From positions 1 through 14,011 of the forward strand of contig DKNG01000115.1 of the NCBI GenBank assembly GCA_002470185.1: DNA of 14,011 nt, in the 5' to 3' direction. Every line of letters begins with the position of its first letter. The first letter of the stretch is position 1. The notes under the pieces were generated by a model. That model had not been told where the DNA came from and made no database searches. It was given only the letters and a program-made list of their open reading frames with translations. Shown piece after piece: positions 7,028 to 14,011 of this stretch. Origin of the DNA: Arcobacter sp. UBA7394. GTDB lineage: Bacteria > Campylobacterota > Campylobacteria > Campylobacterales > Arcobacteraceae. The position numbers and the translations under genes were made by a program.

Positions 7028-7040
7028 AATATTTCCTTGC

Positions 7041-7433
7041 TTAAGTTATATCCAAAACTTCTTCGAAAGCTTTAAATAATACAGTTGAACTTATAGGTTT
7101 TACAATATAAGTACAGCCTAAGGCTAGACATTTATCAATTTCTGAGTGTTCATTATGACCACTGATACATATTACTTTTATATTCTTACTAATTAATTTA
7201 ATCTCTTTTATCATTTGTATACCATCTAATTTTGGCATACTTAAATCAGTGATGACAATATCAGGTTTATGTATATTAAACTGATTAATACCTTCTATTC
7301 CATCCAAAGCATAATAAGCCTCTTTAAATAACATAGGTAAAATCTCTTTCATAATATCAATAACAACTTTCTCATCATCGATAAATAAAACACTTAAATC
7401 TTTGATTTTATCTTTTACTAAAACTCTATTCAT
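7041..7433 (-). CDS. Single-domain response regulator (CheY-like)
   Basis: This 130-residue stand-alone receiver has no output domain. Acidic residues D19 D20 E21, acceptor D63 (TDLSMPKLDG), S91 and K112-P113 are all present, so it should be phosphorylatable. ATG at 7433 was chosen because GGAG lies 6 nt upstream; the ATG at 7445 would add four residues, has no Shine-Dalgarno site, and contains the GGAG itself. It lies between the large sensor kinase (stop at 7484) and REC-GGDEF-EAL (start at 7027). A dedicated promoter with tandem TACCACA boxes precedes it. Possible roles are a phospho-relay intermediate, a phosphate sink or a motor-type effector; the sequence does not decide. Confidence 0.92.
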   Translation of the reverse strand: MNRVLVKDKIKDLSVLFIDDEKVVIDIMKEILPMLFKEAYYALDGIEGINQFNIHKPDIVITDLSMPKLDGIQMIKEIKLISKNIKVICISGHNEHSEIDKCLALGCTYIVKPISSTVLFKAFEEVLDIT

Positions 7434-7450
7434 AACTAACTCCATATAAA

Positions 7451-7483
7451 ATTATAAATCAAATTTGTGGTATTTATGTGGTA
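7451..7483 (-). promoter_or_regulatory. Promoter with tandem TACCACA boxes
   Basis: On the minus strand, immediately after the kinase stop codon, TACCACA (7483-7477), 4 nt, TACCACA (7472-7466), 9 nt, then TATAAT (7456-7451). The perfect 7-4-7 direct repeat has an 11-bp period and covers the -35 region, the geometry of PhoB/OmpR-family activator sites. The start would be near 7444, giving a leader of only about 11 nt with GGAG at its 5' end. Confidence 0.6.
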
Positions 7484-10400
7484 CTAAGAAATGGTGATAC
7501 TGAAAATAGTTTCTCCATTTTTACTTTCAACCTTTAACTCTCCATTCATACTCTTTTCGATAATCATTTTAGACATATAAAGACCGATTCCAGTACCCTT
7601 TGATTCAAATTTAGTTGTAAAATAAGGATTAAATACTTTATTAATAATTTCTAAATCTATACCACCACCATTATCTTTTATAAAAATAATAAATTTATTT
7701 TTTGCTTTTATAATATTGACATCAATTTTTCCATTTTTAATATGATTCATTACAATTGCATCTTTTGCATTATTTAAGATATTAATAATCACTTGTTTAA
7801 ACTCATTTGGAAAGCCATCAATATATATATAATCAGAATTAAAAGAATATTCAATATTGTAACTCTCTAATTGAGGTTTTAACATAGAAAATACATTTTC
7901 AATGACATCACAAATATTAAAATGTATTTTTTTCTTAGAAGGAATAAAAAAGTCTCTAAAGTCATCAATTGTCTTAGACATATAATTTAATTGATTATTG
8001 ATATTCTCACAAATTGGTTTATACTCTTCTAAATCCATAGTATCTTGAAACTCTAATTTTGTTTCAACTTTCATGTTTAAAGCTGCTAATGCATTAAGAG
8101 GTTGTCTCCATTGATGAGCAATTGCACTCATCATTTCACCCATTGATGCTAATTTTGACTGTTGAAAAAGTAAATGTTCTTTCTCTTTTAATTCTGTTAG
8201 ATCTACAATAGATACGATTCTCATAGTTTGGTTTAATTTTCTTACATTTTCACCCTTAACTAAACCTGGAAATATCGTACCATCTTTTTTAATAAGTCTA
8301 ATTTCTTTAGGAAAAGATTTGTTTTTCTTTATCTCTTTTCTCACTTTTTCCTTATCATCTTGAGCAATAATAAAATATATATGTCTACCCACATAATCCG
8401 ATTTTTTTGTAAACTTGAATAACTTTCTAGCTTCATGATTTGCTTCAATACATTTACCACTTTTTTCAATTAAAAATATTGCTTCAATAGTAGAATCTAC
8501 TAATATTTTAAAATTATCTAATGAGCTTTGTAACTCTTTTTCCACTAGTTTTCTATGTTTAATTTCTCTTTTTAATTTTACTGTCCATAAATAAAATATA
8601 ATTATTGCTAAAAATAAAACTATTGGTAAAAATACTTTTCCTACTAAAGAATAATCAAACTTATGCTCATATTTTACAGTGATCCATTTATTTAAGATTC
8701 TATCTTTTTCTTTTTTTGTGATTGAAGTGACTAATTTTTGAAAAATAGATAATAAATCAGGAGAATCATTTCTTAGTGCAACAGAAAGCTCTAGCTTAGT
8801 ATCTAACTCTCTAGCTATTTTAATATTTGTAAAATACTCTTTGGTAATAACACTACTCAAAGTAGTAGGGATATCAATAAAACCAAAAATTTCACCTTTT
8901 TGAACTGCATTTAAACCATCAAAAATAGTATCAAACTCTCTAATTTTAATGGAAGGATATTTCTTCAAAAAAATATCAATAGAAGCATAACCTTTTACCA
9001 TTCCAAAAGTTTTATTTAATAAGTTATCTATCCTAGGTACATTTTCATGAGATTCTAATGTAGCTAAGGCAAAAGATGAAAATAAATATGGCTTAGTAAA
9101 ATTTATATAATTTAATCTATTTAAAGTAATAGCAGCAGCAGGTATTAAATCACATTTTTTTTCTCTTAATAATAAAAGAGTGTCATAAAAAGATTCAGTT
9201 TTTATCAATTTAAAAGGGATATTTAAAACATCAGAAAAGTACTTCATATAATCAGATGTTACACCTAAGTGTTCTCCCTCATGCATATATTCATAAGGTG
9301 CCCAATTAGGATCAATACATATATTTATAGTAGATTTATTATGTAAATAATTTTTTTCTTTTTTAGTAAATAAGATTTCCTTATTCATTAAAATTAGTTC
9401 ATTTCCAAACCATTTATTTCTAAGTTTAAATATCTCTTCATCTTTTATATTTTTCATTCCCTTTTCAATAATTTCTTTTAAAATAGGCATATCACCTCTA
9501 ACACCAATATTAAGCCTACTAACGAATCTATTATCAGTTGTATCAACAATACCTTTTATATTTACAATACCGTGGTTTTTAATTAGATAACTAGCTACTG
9601 CAAAATCACTGATAGTTGCATCTGCTCTTCTAAAAGCTACGTCTTTGAGAGCCTCTAAACTATTTTTTGTTAACTTAAGTTTTATATTAGGGTAATGTTT
9701 TTTTATAATTTCACTTGTATAAAAACCTTTTGGAACTGATACTGTTTTACCATCAAGATCTTTAATACTTGTAATATCAGTTCTAGTTCCAAGAACATAA
9801 ATAGTAGGTAAAGATTCAGCATATTGTTTTGTGAAATTTATATATTTTCTTCTGTCTGGAGTATTTACAATATTAAGCATAATATCTAAGTCTCTATTCT
9901 TAATCATTGTCAAATATTCATTCCAGCTTTTATTTGAAATATACTCAATTTCAATTCCGAGCTTTCGGGATAATATATTCATATAGTCAATAGAAAAGCC
10001 CTTTGGTAAACCAAACTCATTATAGTTGTAAGGAGGCCATTTACTTTCATTATGAACTCTAAGTTTCTTTAGATTTCTTATAAATTTTTTCTCCGAAGTA
10101 CTTAGGTTTAATTTTAAATTACTATAAATAAAATCATTTAAATCAATTTTGCCTTTTACTTCACCCATGATTTTATAAATATCATATATTCTTTGCATTT
10201 TTTTAATATTAATTTCACCAAGTTCTGAAGTTTTATAATATGCTAATTTTTTTAATTGATGTGCTTCGTAAAGCAAAGCTTCTTTTGTTTTCTTTTGACT
10301 ATTATATTTTTCATATATTATATTAATGGCTTCATCAATATTATCAAAAGCATATTTCCATCCTTTTAAGGAAGCCATTCTAAACTTTTCTACTCTTTGT

Positions 10401-11059
10401 GGGTTATTATTATATTCATCATAACTAGTAAATAAAATATCACTATAAAAATCATACCCTTCATCTTTTGGAGCAAAAATATTATACTTTATACCCTTTT
10501 TATCTAAAGCATGTAATTCATTTGACATATATACATTTATTAAATCAGCATCTTTATTAATAAGTTCATCTACACTAAAAGAGTATTCTTTAATATTATT
10601 TTTATTAATATCAAAGCCTTGAGAAGCAAGCATTGCTCTTAATGAAGTTGTACCTAAATCAGATTTTGTAAGGGATATAACTTTATCTTTTATATTTGAT
10701 AGAGATGTTATTCCAGAAGACTCTAGAGAAATTAATACTAAAGGAGAAGATTGAAAAATTGAGGCTAATGCAATTACTTTTTTACCATTAGATTTATCAA
10801 CAATAAGATTTGAATGACTGATACCATAATTAGTATTACCTTTTAAAACGTCATTAACAATATTTTTATTTCTTGAGTAATCATAATCAAATTTTTTAAG
10901 TTCAACATCTAAACCATAATCTTCATAATAACCTTTTTCTTTTGCAATATAGTAACCAGCAAATTGAAATTGATCTAGCCAAGCTAATTGTAAAGAGACT
11001 TTTTCTAGAGCAAAAAGGTTTATAGTAATAAAAATAAATAATAGATATTTCTTAAACAT
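7484..11059 (-). CDS. Sensor histidine kinase: NMT1/THI5-like, two SBP3-like, PAS, HisKA, HATPase
   Basis: This is a 1191-residue inner-membrane kinase with an unusually large periplasmic part. A signal-like N-terminus (to about residue 17, NLFA) leads to three modules. The first is an NMT1/THI5-like binding domain (about 20-300; LAWLDQFQFAGYYIAKEKGYY region). The other two are family-3 solute-binding domains: about 333-560 (W341, PDRRKYINFT) and about 578-795 (W586, LNRLNYINFT). One clear transmembrane helix spans about 805-826. The cytoplasmic part has a PAS domain (about 848-960) and the H-box AHQWRQPLN with phospho-acceptor H982. N-box NILNNAKDAI, G1 DNGGGI, F-box NPYFTTKF and G2 GTGIGL are all intact. 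Ligands are unknown; family precedent suggests pyrimidine- or sulfonate-like compounds for the first module and amino acids for the others. GGAG is 5 nt from the start. It lies 10 nt downstream of the pseudokinase gene and is likely co-transcribed with it. Confidence 0.93.
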   Translation of the reverse strand: MFKKYLLFIFITINLFALEKVSLQLAWLDQFQFAGYYIAKEKGYYEDYGLDVELKKFDYDYSRNKNIVNDVLKGNTNYGISHSNLIVDKSNGKKVIALASIFQSSPLVLISLESSGITSLSNIKDKVISLTKSDLGTTSLRAMLASQGFDINKNNIKEYSFSVDELINKDADLINVYMSNELHALDKKGIKYNIFAPKDEGYDFYSDILFTSYDEYNNNPQRVEKFRMASLKGWKYAFDNIDEAINIIYEKYNSQKKTKEALLYEAHQLKKLAYYKTSELGEINIKKMQRIYDIYKIMGEVKGKIDLNDFIYSNLKLNLSTSEKKFIRNLKKLRVHNESKWPPYNYNEFGLPKGFSIDYMNILSRKLGIEIEYISNKSWNEYLTMIKNRDLDIMLNIVNTPDRRKYINFTKQYAESLPTIYVLGTRTDITSIKDLDGKTVSVPKGFYTSEIIKKHYPNIKLKLTKNSLEALKDVAFRRADATISDFAVASYLIKNHGIVNIKGIVDTTDNRFVSRLNIGVRGDMPILKEIIEKGMKNIKDEEIFKLRNKWFGNELILMNKEILFTKKEKNYLHNKSTINICIDPNWAPYEYMHEGEHLGVTSDYMKYFSDVLNIPFKLIKTESFYDTLLLLREKKCDLIPAAAITLNRLNYINFTKPYLFSSFALATLESHENVPRIDNLLNKTFGMVKGYASIDIFLKKYPSIKIREFDTIFDGLNAVQKGEIFGFIDIPTTLSSVITKEYFTNIKIARELDTKLELSVALRNDSPDLLSIFQKLVTSITKKEKDRILNKWITVKYEHKFDYSLVGKVFLPIVLFLAIIIFYLWTVKLKREIKHRKLVEKELQSSLDNFKILVDSTIEAIFLIEKSGKCIEANHEARKLFKFTKKSDYVGRHIYFIIAQDDKEKVRKEIKKNKSFPKEIRLIKKDGTIFPGLVKGENVRKLNQTMRIVSIVDLTELKEKEHLLFQQSKLASMGEMMSAIAHQWRQPLNALAALNMKVETKLEFQDTMDLEEYKPICENINNQLNYMSKTIDDFRDFFIPSKKKIHFNICDVIENVFSMLKPQLESYNIEYSFNSDYIYIDGFPNEFKQVIINILNNAKDAIVMNHIKNGKIDVNIIKAKNKFIIFIKDNGGGIDLEIINKVFNPYFTTKFESKGTGIGLYMSKMIIEKSMNGELKVESKNGETIFSITIS

Positions 11060-11069
11060 AATCTCTCCA

Positions 11070-12095
11070 TTATAAAATGAGTTTTACTAATGTCATATTA
11101 TCAATAGTAGTACTTTGATAAATAAATCCTAATCTTTTTAACAATTCTTTCACAACAAAAAACTCCAAGTCAAATTTATTATAAATCTGATACATTGGCA
11201 ACTCTTCGCTAAATTTTATATTTATAACGGTCTTTTCATTCCCCTCAACATAAAAAAAATCAATAAATACTTTTTGAGTCTCCTCTTTTGAATCAATTAA
11301 CCAATGGGTAAAAATAAATAAAAATACTAATAAACTCAATGAAAATTCATTTTCATAATTATTAACTCTAATATTCTTTTCATTTTTTTTATAGTTTAAA
11401 ACAATATTATGTTTCATCATTTGAGGAGTTACGAATTCTAATATTTTTTCAAAAGCAGAATTTACATTAAATTCATTTTTTGATACTGAGTTTTTAAAAC
11501 AATCATTTAAATTTGTTAAGGTATTAGAAATAGTAGCAATAGCTTTTTCTATTTTGTTATTAGTTAGAGTAATATCTTCATGATCAAGTTTTGATAATTC
11601 TGATTTAATTTCTAAATTTACTAAATTTGTAGCAATTAAATTTAGAGGTTGTTTCCATTGATGTTCTAAAGGTCTTAGAAGTTTTCCTTTAACAATCATC
11701 TTATAACTCTCATATAAAGTTTGAATTCGCTCTTCGCTATATAAGTTTATTTTTGATAAAACATCATTTGATTCTAAAGGTTTAATCAAGTAGTCAAATT
11801 TTTCTAATCTTAAACCTTTTATTAAAGTATTTAAATTTACATCTTCAAAAATATAAATAATATTTACAAAAGAAGAGATATTCTGAGTTTGACAATTTTT
11901 AATATAATTTATTTTTCTTTTTTCTTTTCCTAATAATTCAATAAATATAAAATCTAAACTTACAAAATCTATTTTTTCTAAGTTTTTTGTGTATTCTCTA
12001 AAAGTTATATATTGAATATCAATATTAATCTCTCTAAAGAAATCTCTAATATTTTCTTCACCATATTTTTCTTGGCTAACAAATAATATATTCAT
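11070..12095 (-). CDS. Degenerate REC plus HisKA protein lacking ATP-binding motifs (pseudokinase)
   Basis: This 341-residue protein has an N-terminal receiver-like fold (about 1-120) in which the acidic pair is replaced by S7-Q8-E9. The acceptor position holds E53 (DFIFIEL), the Ser/Thr position is F83, and only K105-P106 survives. Next comes an H-box-like helix with H145 in EHQWKQPLN, matching the AHQWRQPLN of the neighbouring kinase, and a second helix ending near residue 205. The C-terminal about 130 residues sit where HATPase_c should be. The N-box is replaced by FLFIFTHWLID and no G1, F or G2 motif is seen. It probably cannot bind ATP. It could be phosphorylated on H145 in trans, or dimerise with the adjacent sensor kinase to modulate it (inference). 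AAAGGA is 6 nt from the ATG. First gene of the operon with the large kinase. Confidence 0.8.
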   Translation of the reverse strand: MNILFVSQEKYGEENIRDFFREINIDIQYITFREYTKNLEKIDFVSLDFIFIELLGKEKRKINYIKNCQTQNISSFVNIIYIFEDVNLNTLIKGLRLEKFDYLIKPLESNDVLSKINLYSEERIQTLYESYKMIVKGKLLRPLEHQWKQPLNLIATNLVNLEIKSELSKLDHEDITLTNNKIEKAIATISNTLTNLNDCFKNSVSKNEFNVNSAFEKILEFVTPQMMKHNIVLNYKKNEKNIRVNNYENEFSLSLLVFLFIFTHWLIDSKEETQKVFIDFFYVEGNEKTVINIKFSEELPMYQIYNKFDLEFFVVKELLKRLGFIYQSTTIDNMTLVKLIL

Positions 12096-12112
12096 CGAAA
12101 ATCCTTTGAGTC

Positions 12113-12134
12113 ATTATAGAAAAAAAATGTGGCA
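12113..12134 (-). promoter_or_regulatory. Promoter with TGCCACA box for the pseudokinase-kinase operon
   Basis: On the minus strand, TGCCACA (12134-12128) is followed by 9 nt of pyrimidines and TATAAT (12118-12113). Spacing matches the boxes at 7466 and 12990. No good second heptamer lies 11 bp upstream. Transcription would start at about 12106, at the AAAGGA ribosome-binding site, so the leader is very short. The box is also about 95 nt upstream of the divergent OmpR-family gene. Confidence 0.5.
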
Positions 12135-12191
12135 AAAAGAAGACACTTTTGAAATTTATAGGATTATTAATATTATTTTCTGTAATTATTC

Positions 12192-12209
12192 GTTATTATT
12201 AAGTTATTA
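12192..12209 (+). repeat. GTTATTA direct repeat, 11-bp period
   Basis: GTTATTA (12192-12198), 4 nt, GTTATTA (12203-12209) lies just upstream of the response-regulator gene at 12229, ending 7 nt before its AAAGG site. The 7-4-7 form resembles an OmpR-family operator and could be autoregulatory. The heptamer is almost all A and T in an AT-rich spacer, so chance is a real alternative. Confidence 0.3.
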
Positions 12210-12228
12210 ATTTATAAAGGTAGTTATT

Positions 12229-12933
12229 ATGCAAATGAAAGAACTAGCTATACTGCTTAGAAATATCTCTATATTATATGTTGAAGATGACTATGATACT
12301 AGGGAAGAGATGACAAAAATTCTTTTAGAAGTTTCTGATAATATAACAGTAGCTACAAGTGGTTCTGAAGCATTAGAATATTACTACGAAAAAACTCCCC
12401 AGATAATTATTTCTGATATTGCAATGCCTAATTTAAATGGAATTGAATTTATAAGAAAAGTTAGAAATGAAAATATTCAAGTTCCAATTATCTTACTTAC
12501 TGCCCATGCAGATGTAGATTACCTATTACCTGCAGCAAACTTAAATATTCAATCATATATAGTAAAACCTATTAATATTAAACAATTAAAGGAAGTGCTA
12601 TTTAATGCAGTAGAAATCTTAAATATAAATTCAAATATATATGTAAAAATAACACATTCTCTTAAATATGATAAAACTAATTCAGAGATTTTATCTTTAG
12701 ATGACACGAGAATAAAACTAAATAGAAAAGAGAAAAACCTCATTGATTTATTGCTTGCTAATCAAAATAGAGTTGTAACATATTCAGAAATAGAACAACA
12801 TGTCTGGATGCAATACGATGAAGTAATGACAAGTATGGCCCTTAGAACCGTAGTTAAAAATCTCAGAAAAAAAATCTCTACTGATTTTATCAAAAATATA
12901 TCAGGCCAAGGATATAAACTAATAATCTCATAA
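12229..12933 (+). CDS. OmpR/PhoB-family response regulator
   Basis: This 234-residue transcription regulator has a receiver domain (about 12-130; E19 D20 D21, acceptor D63 in SDIAMPNLNG, T and K of VKPIN conserved). A winged-helix DNA-binding domain follows (about 140-234; LNRKEKNLIDLLL, VTYSEIEQHVW, SMALRTVVKNLRKKI as recognition helix, wing ISGQGYKL). Length and domain order are standard for the family, which dimerises on phosphorylation and binds 7-bp direct repeats spaced at 11 bp. It starts at ATG 12229 with AAAGG 8 nt upstream. It is divergent from the pseudokinase-kinase operon, the usual position of a cognate regulator, and is the only DNA-binding protein recognised here. It is therefore the first candidate to bind the CCACA boxes (inference). 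Confidence 0.95.
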   Translation: MQMKELAILLRNISILYVEDDYDTREEMTKILLEVSDNITVATSGSEALEYYYEKTPQIIISDIAMPNLNGIEFIRKVRNENIQVPIILLTAHADVDYLLPAANLNIQSYIVKPINIKQLKEVLFNAVEILNINSNIYVKITHSLKYDKTNSEILSLDDTRIKLNRKEKNLIDLLLANQNRVVTYSEIEQHVWMQYDEVMTSMALRTVVKNLRKKISTDFIKNISGQGYKLIIS

Positions 12934-12972
12934 TTTCTCTTCTAAAAAAACTCTCAAAATAATAATTTTAAT

Positions 12973-13005
12973 TAACACAATTTTGCCACATAATTCTTTT
13001 AACAT
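12973..13005 (+). promoter_or_regulatory. Candidate promoter with TAACACA/TGCCACA boxes for the che genes
   Basis: On the plus strand, TAACACA (12973-12979), 4 nt, TGCCACA (12984-12990), 9 nt, then TAACAT (13000-13005), a four-of-six match to a -10. Layout and spacing equal the promoter upstream of 7433. The weak -10 would suit activator dependence. The leader would be about 33 nt to the ATG at 13046. Confidence 0.5.
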
Positions 13006-13045
13006 TTCAAAATAAGCTATTTTATTTTTAAAAAAAGGATTTATC

Positions 13046-13411
13046 ATGGCAAAAACAATCTTATTAGTAGATGATGCTAGTTTAATTAGAAGTGTCTCTT
13101 CAAAAGCTGCAATAGAAGCAGGATATAACGTAGTTTTAGCAACTGATGGTAGTGAAGGCTTAGAAAAAATCAAACAACATGAAATTGATATTGTATTTAG
13201 TGATGTAAACATGCCAAATATGGGTGGATTAGAAATGGTTGCAGAGATCAAAAAAAATCCTGCTTACAAATTTTTACCTATTGTTATGTTGACAACAGAG
13301 TCAAAAGATGACTTAAAAGCAAAAGGAAAAGCACTAGGTGTAAAAGCTTGGTTAGTAAAACCTTTTAATAAAGCAAAATTTCTAATTGCCCTTGAAAAAC
13401 TTCTAGGATAA
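13046..13411 (+). CDS. CheY-like chemotaxis response regulator
   Basis: This 121-residue single-domain receiver has D9 D10, acceptor D53 (SDVNMPNMGGLEM), T83/T84 and K105-P106, and ends right after the receiver. The GGLEM and WLVKPF segments are those of CheY proteins next to CheA. AAGGA is 6 nt upstream of the ATG. It heads a tightly packed operon, 3 nt before the STAS gene and then CheA, so it is probably phosphorylated by that CheA. It could act on the flagellar motor or as a phosphate sink. With several other CheY-like proteins likely in the genome, I do not assign the gene symbol. Confidence 0.93.
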   Translation: MAKTILLVDDASLIRSVSSKAAIEAGYNVVLATDGSEGLEKIKQHEIDIVFSDVNMPNMGGLEMVAEIKKNPAYKFLPIVMLTTESKDDLKAKGKALGVKAWLVKPFNKAKFLIALEKLLG

Positions 13412-13414
13412 AAC

Positions 13415-13672
13415 ATGAAACTTCAAAACAACAACTTCACAATATATGAAGTAGAAGAAATTAAAAAAGATTTTTCAAAACTTTTAGAAGAAGACAAAGT
13501 TGTACTTGATCTTGAGAATATAACTAAAATTGATATGAGTGCAATGCAACTTTTAATTGCTTTAAAAAAAAGTTGTGAAGAATCTAAAAAAGAATTTGAA
13601 ATCAAGAATCTCAAACAAGAAGTACTATCTTCTTTTGAGATAACAGGAATTGCTTACGTTTTAGGAGTATAA
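13415..13672 (+). CDS. STAS-domain protein (anti-sigma-antagonist-like)
   Basis: This 85-residue protein consists only of a STAS domain. A beta-strand VVLDLENI is followed by the signature TKIDMSAMQLLIALKKSC, where S42 matches the Ser phosphorylated in SpoIIAA-type antagonists. EITGIAYVLG closes the fold. There is no kinase, phosphatase or sigma partner in view. Lying between cheY and cheA genes, it more likely works in chemosensory array or CheA regulation than in sigma control (inference). AGGA from the end of the preceding gene is 6 nt from its ATG, so translation is coupled. Confidence 0.85.
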   Translation: MKLQNNNFTIYEVEEIKKDFSKLLEEDKVVLDLENITKIDMSAMQLLIALKKSCEESKKEFEIKNLKQEVLSSFEITGIAYVLGV

Positions 13673-13673
13673 A

Positions 13674-14011
13674 ATGGAAGAAGAACTAACACTTTTTTAT
13701 GAAGATGCAACTGAACAATTACAACTAATGGAAAATGCATTATTAGATGCAAAAGATGGAACTGATGATATTGAAAAAATTGGGGAAATATTCCGTGCAA
13801 TGCATACAATTAAGGGTACTGCAGGAATGTTTGAATTTGACAATATTGTTAGTTTTACTCATATTGCTGAAAATTTATTAGATGATGTAAGATGTGGTAA
13901 TACAAAATTAGATGCAACATTATCCTCTTTATTTATGAATGTAAAAGACAATACACAAAATATGGTGGAATGCTGTGTAAATAATCAAGATTTTTCAGAT
14001 GAATTAACAAG
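13674..14011 (+). CDS. cheA: CheA histidine kinase, N-terminal HPt part; 3' end outside window
   Basis: The first 112 codons are present. They form an HPt (P1) domain with a run of helices and the signature FRAMHTIKGTAGMFEF, in which H44 is the phosphorylated histidine. The following helix (IAENLLDDVRCGN) also matches CheA P1. The ATG at 13674 lies one base after the STAS gene's stop, with AGGAG 6 nt upstream inside that gene. CheA takes signals from chemoreceptors through CheW and phosphorylates CheY. Dimerisation, kinase and CheW-binding domains would lie beyond the window, so full-length status and any fused receiver cannot be judged. Confidence 0.9.
   Translation, partial: MEEELTLFYEDATEQLQLMENALLDAKDGTDDIEKIGEIFRAMHTIKGTAGMFEFDNIVSFTHIAENLLDDVRCGNTKLDATLSSLFMNVKDNTQNMVECCVNNQDFSDELT

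Noticed and set aside
12126..12146. Possible sigma-54 promoter (TGGCA near 12129)
   Set aside because: GG is not followed at the required 10-nt spacing by GC, and the same bases are better explained as the reverse strand of the TGCCACA box 9 nt from TATAAT.
12928..13251. 107-codon frame on the minus strand
   Set aside because: It is antisense to the CheY-like gene and its promoter; the plus-strand frame has full receiver motifs and a good ribosome-binding site.
13423..13614. 63-codon frame on the minus strand
   Set aside because: It is antisense to the STAS gene and rich in Ser/Phe from complement codons.
1..14011. CRISPR arrays, insertion sequences, integrase or prophage genes, attachment sites
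   Set aside because: I saw no regularly spaced repeats, transposase motifs or integrase genes. The tRNA 3' ends are not duplicated elsewhere in the window.

Overview
The window is AT-rich DNA, most likely from a Campylobacterota bacterium of the Arcobacter or Sulfurimonas kind. Three things point there: the base composition; histidine kinases with the HQW[RK]QPLN phosphorylation-site motif; and receiver domains opening with an L..L.ILYVEDD pattern. This placement is inference; no 16S or other marker gene is present.

Layout. Positions 1-731 (minus) hold most of a multi-pass membrane protein that runs off the left edge. A 34-residue single-span membrane peptide (838-942, plus) and a RidA/YoaB-like protein (957-1307, minus) converge on a 9-bp hairpin terminator. 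A tRNA-Tyr/Leu/Ser cluster follows (1409-1693, plus). The tRNA-Ser ends 2 nt from the stop codon of a convergent MORN-repeat exported protein (1696-2145, minus).

From 2135 to the right edge, all but two genes (a MORN-repeat protein and a DUF3010-like protein) are signal transduction. On the minus strand are two tandem REC-PAS-coiled-coil paralogs, the DUF3010-like protein, a REC-GGDEF-EAL protein, a single-domain receiver, a 1191-residue sensor kinase with three periplasmic ligand-binding modules, and a divergent REC/HisKA protein that has lost its ATP-binding half. Divergently on the plus strand are an OmpR-family regulator, a CheY, a STAS protein and the first 112 residues of CheA. Seven receiver domains lie within about 11 kb.

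How they may work together (inference). The large kinase would sense periplasmic ligands and phosphorylate nearby receivers: the OmpR-type regulator (transcription), the REC-EAL protein (c-di-GMP breakdown) and the CheY-like proteins (motility or adaptation). The pseudokinase and the REC domain with Glu at the phosphorylation site would be non-catalytic or phosphorylation-independent members.

Main discovery. Three promoters, upstream of 7433 (minus), 12095 (minus) and 13046 (plus), each carry a T[AG]CCACA heptamer exactly 9 nt upstream of a -10 hexamer. At two of them a second, related heptamer lies 11 bp further upstream (7-4-7 direct repeat), the layout used by PhoB/OmpR-family activators. 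This suggests a local regulon controlled by a winged-helix response regulator, perhaps the one encoded at 12229-12933.
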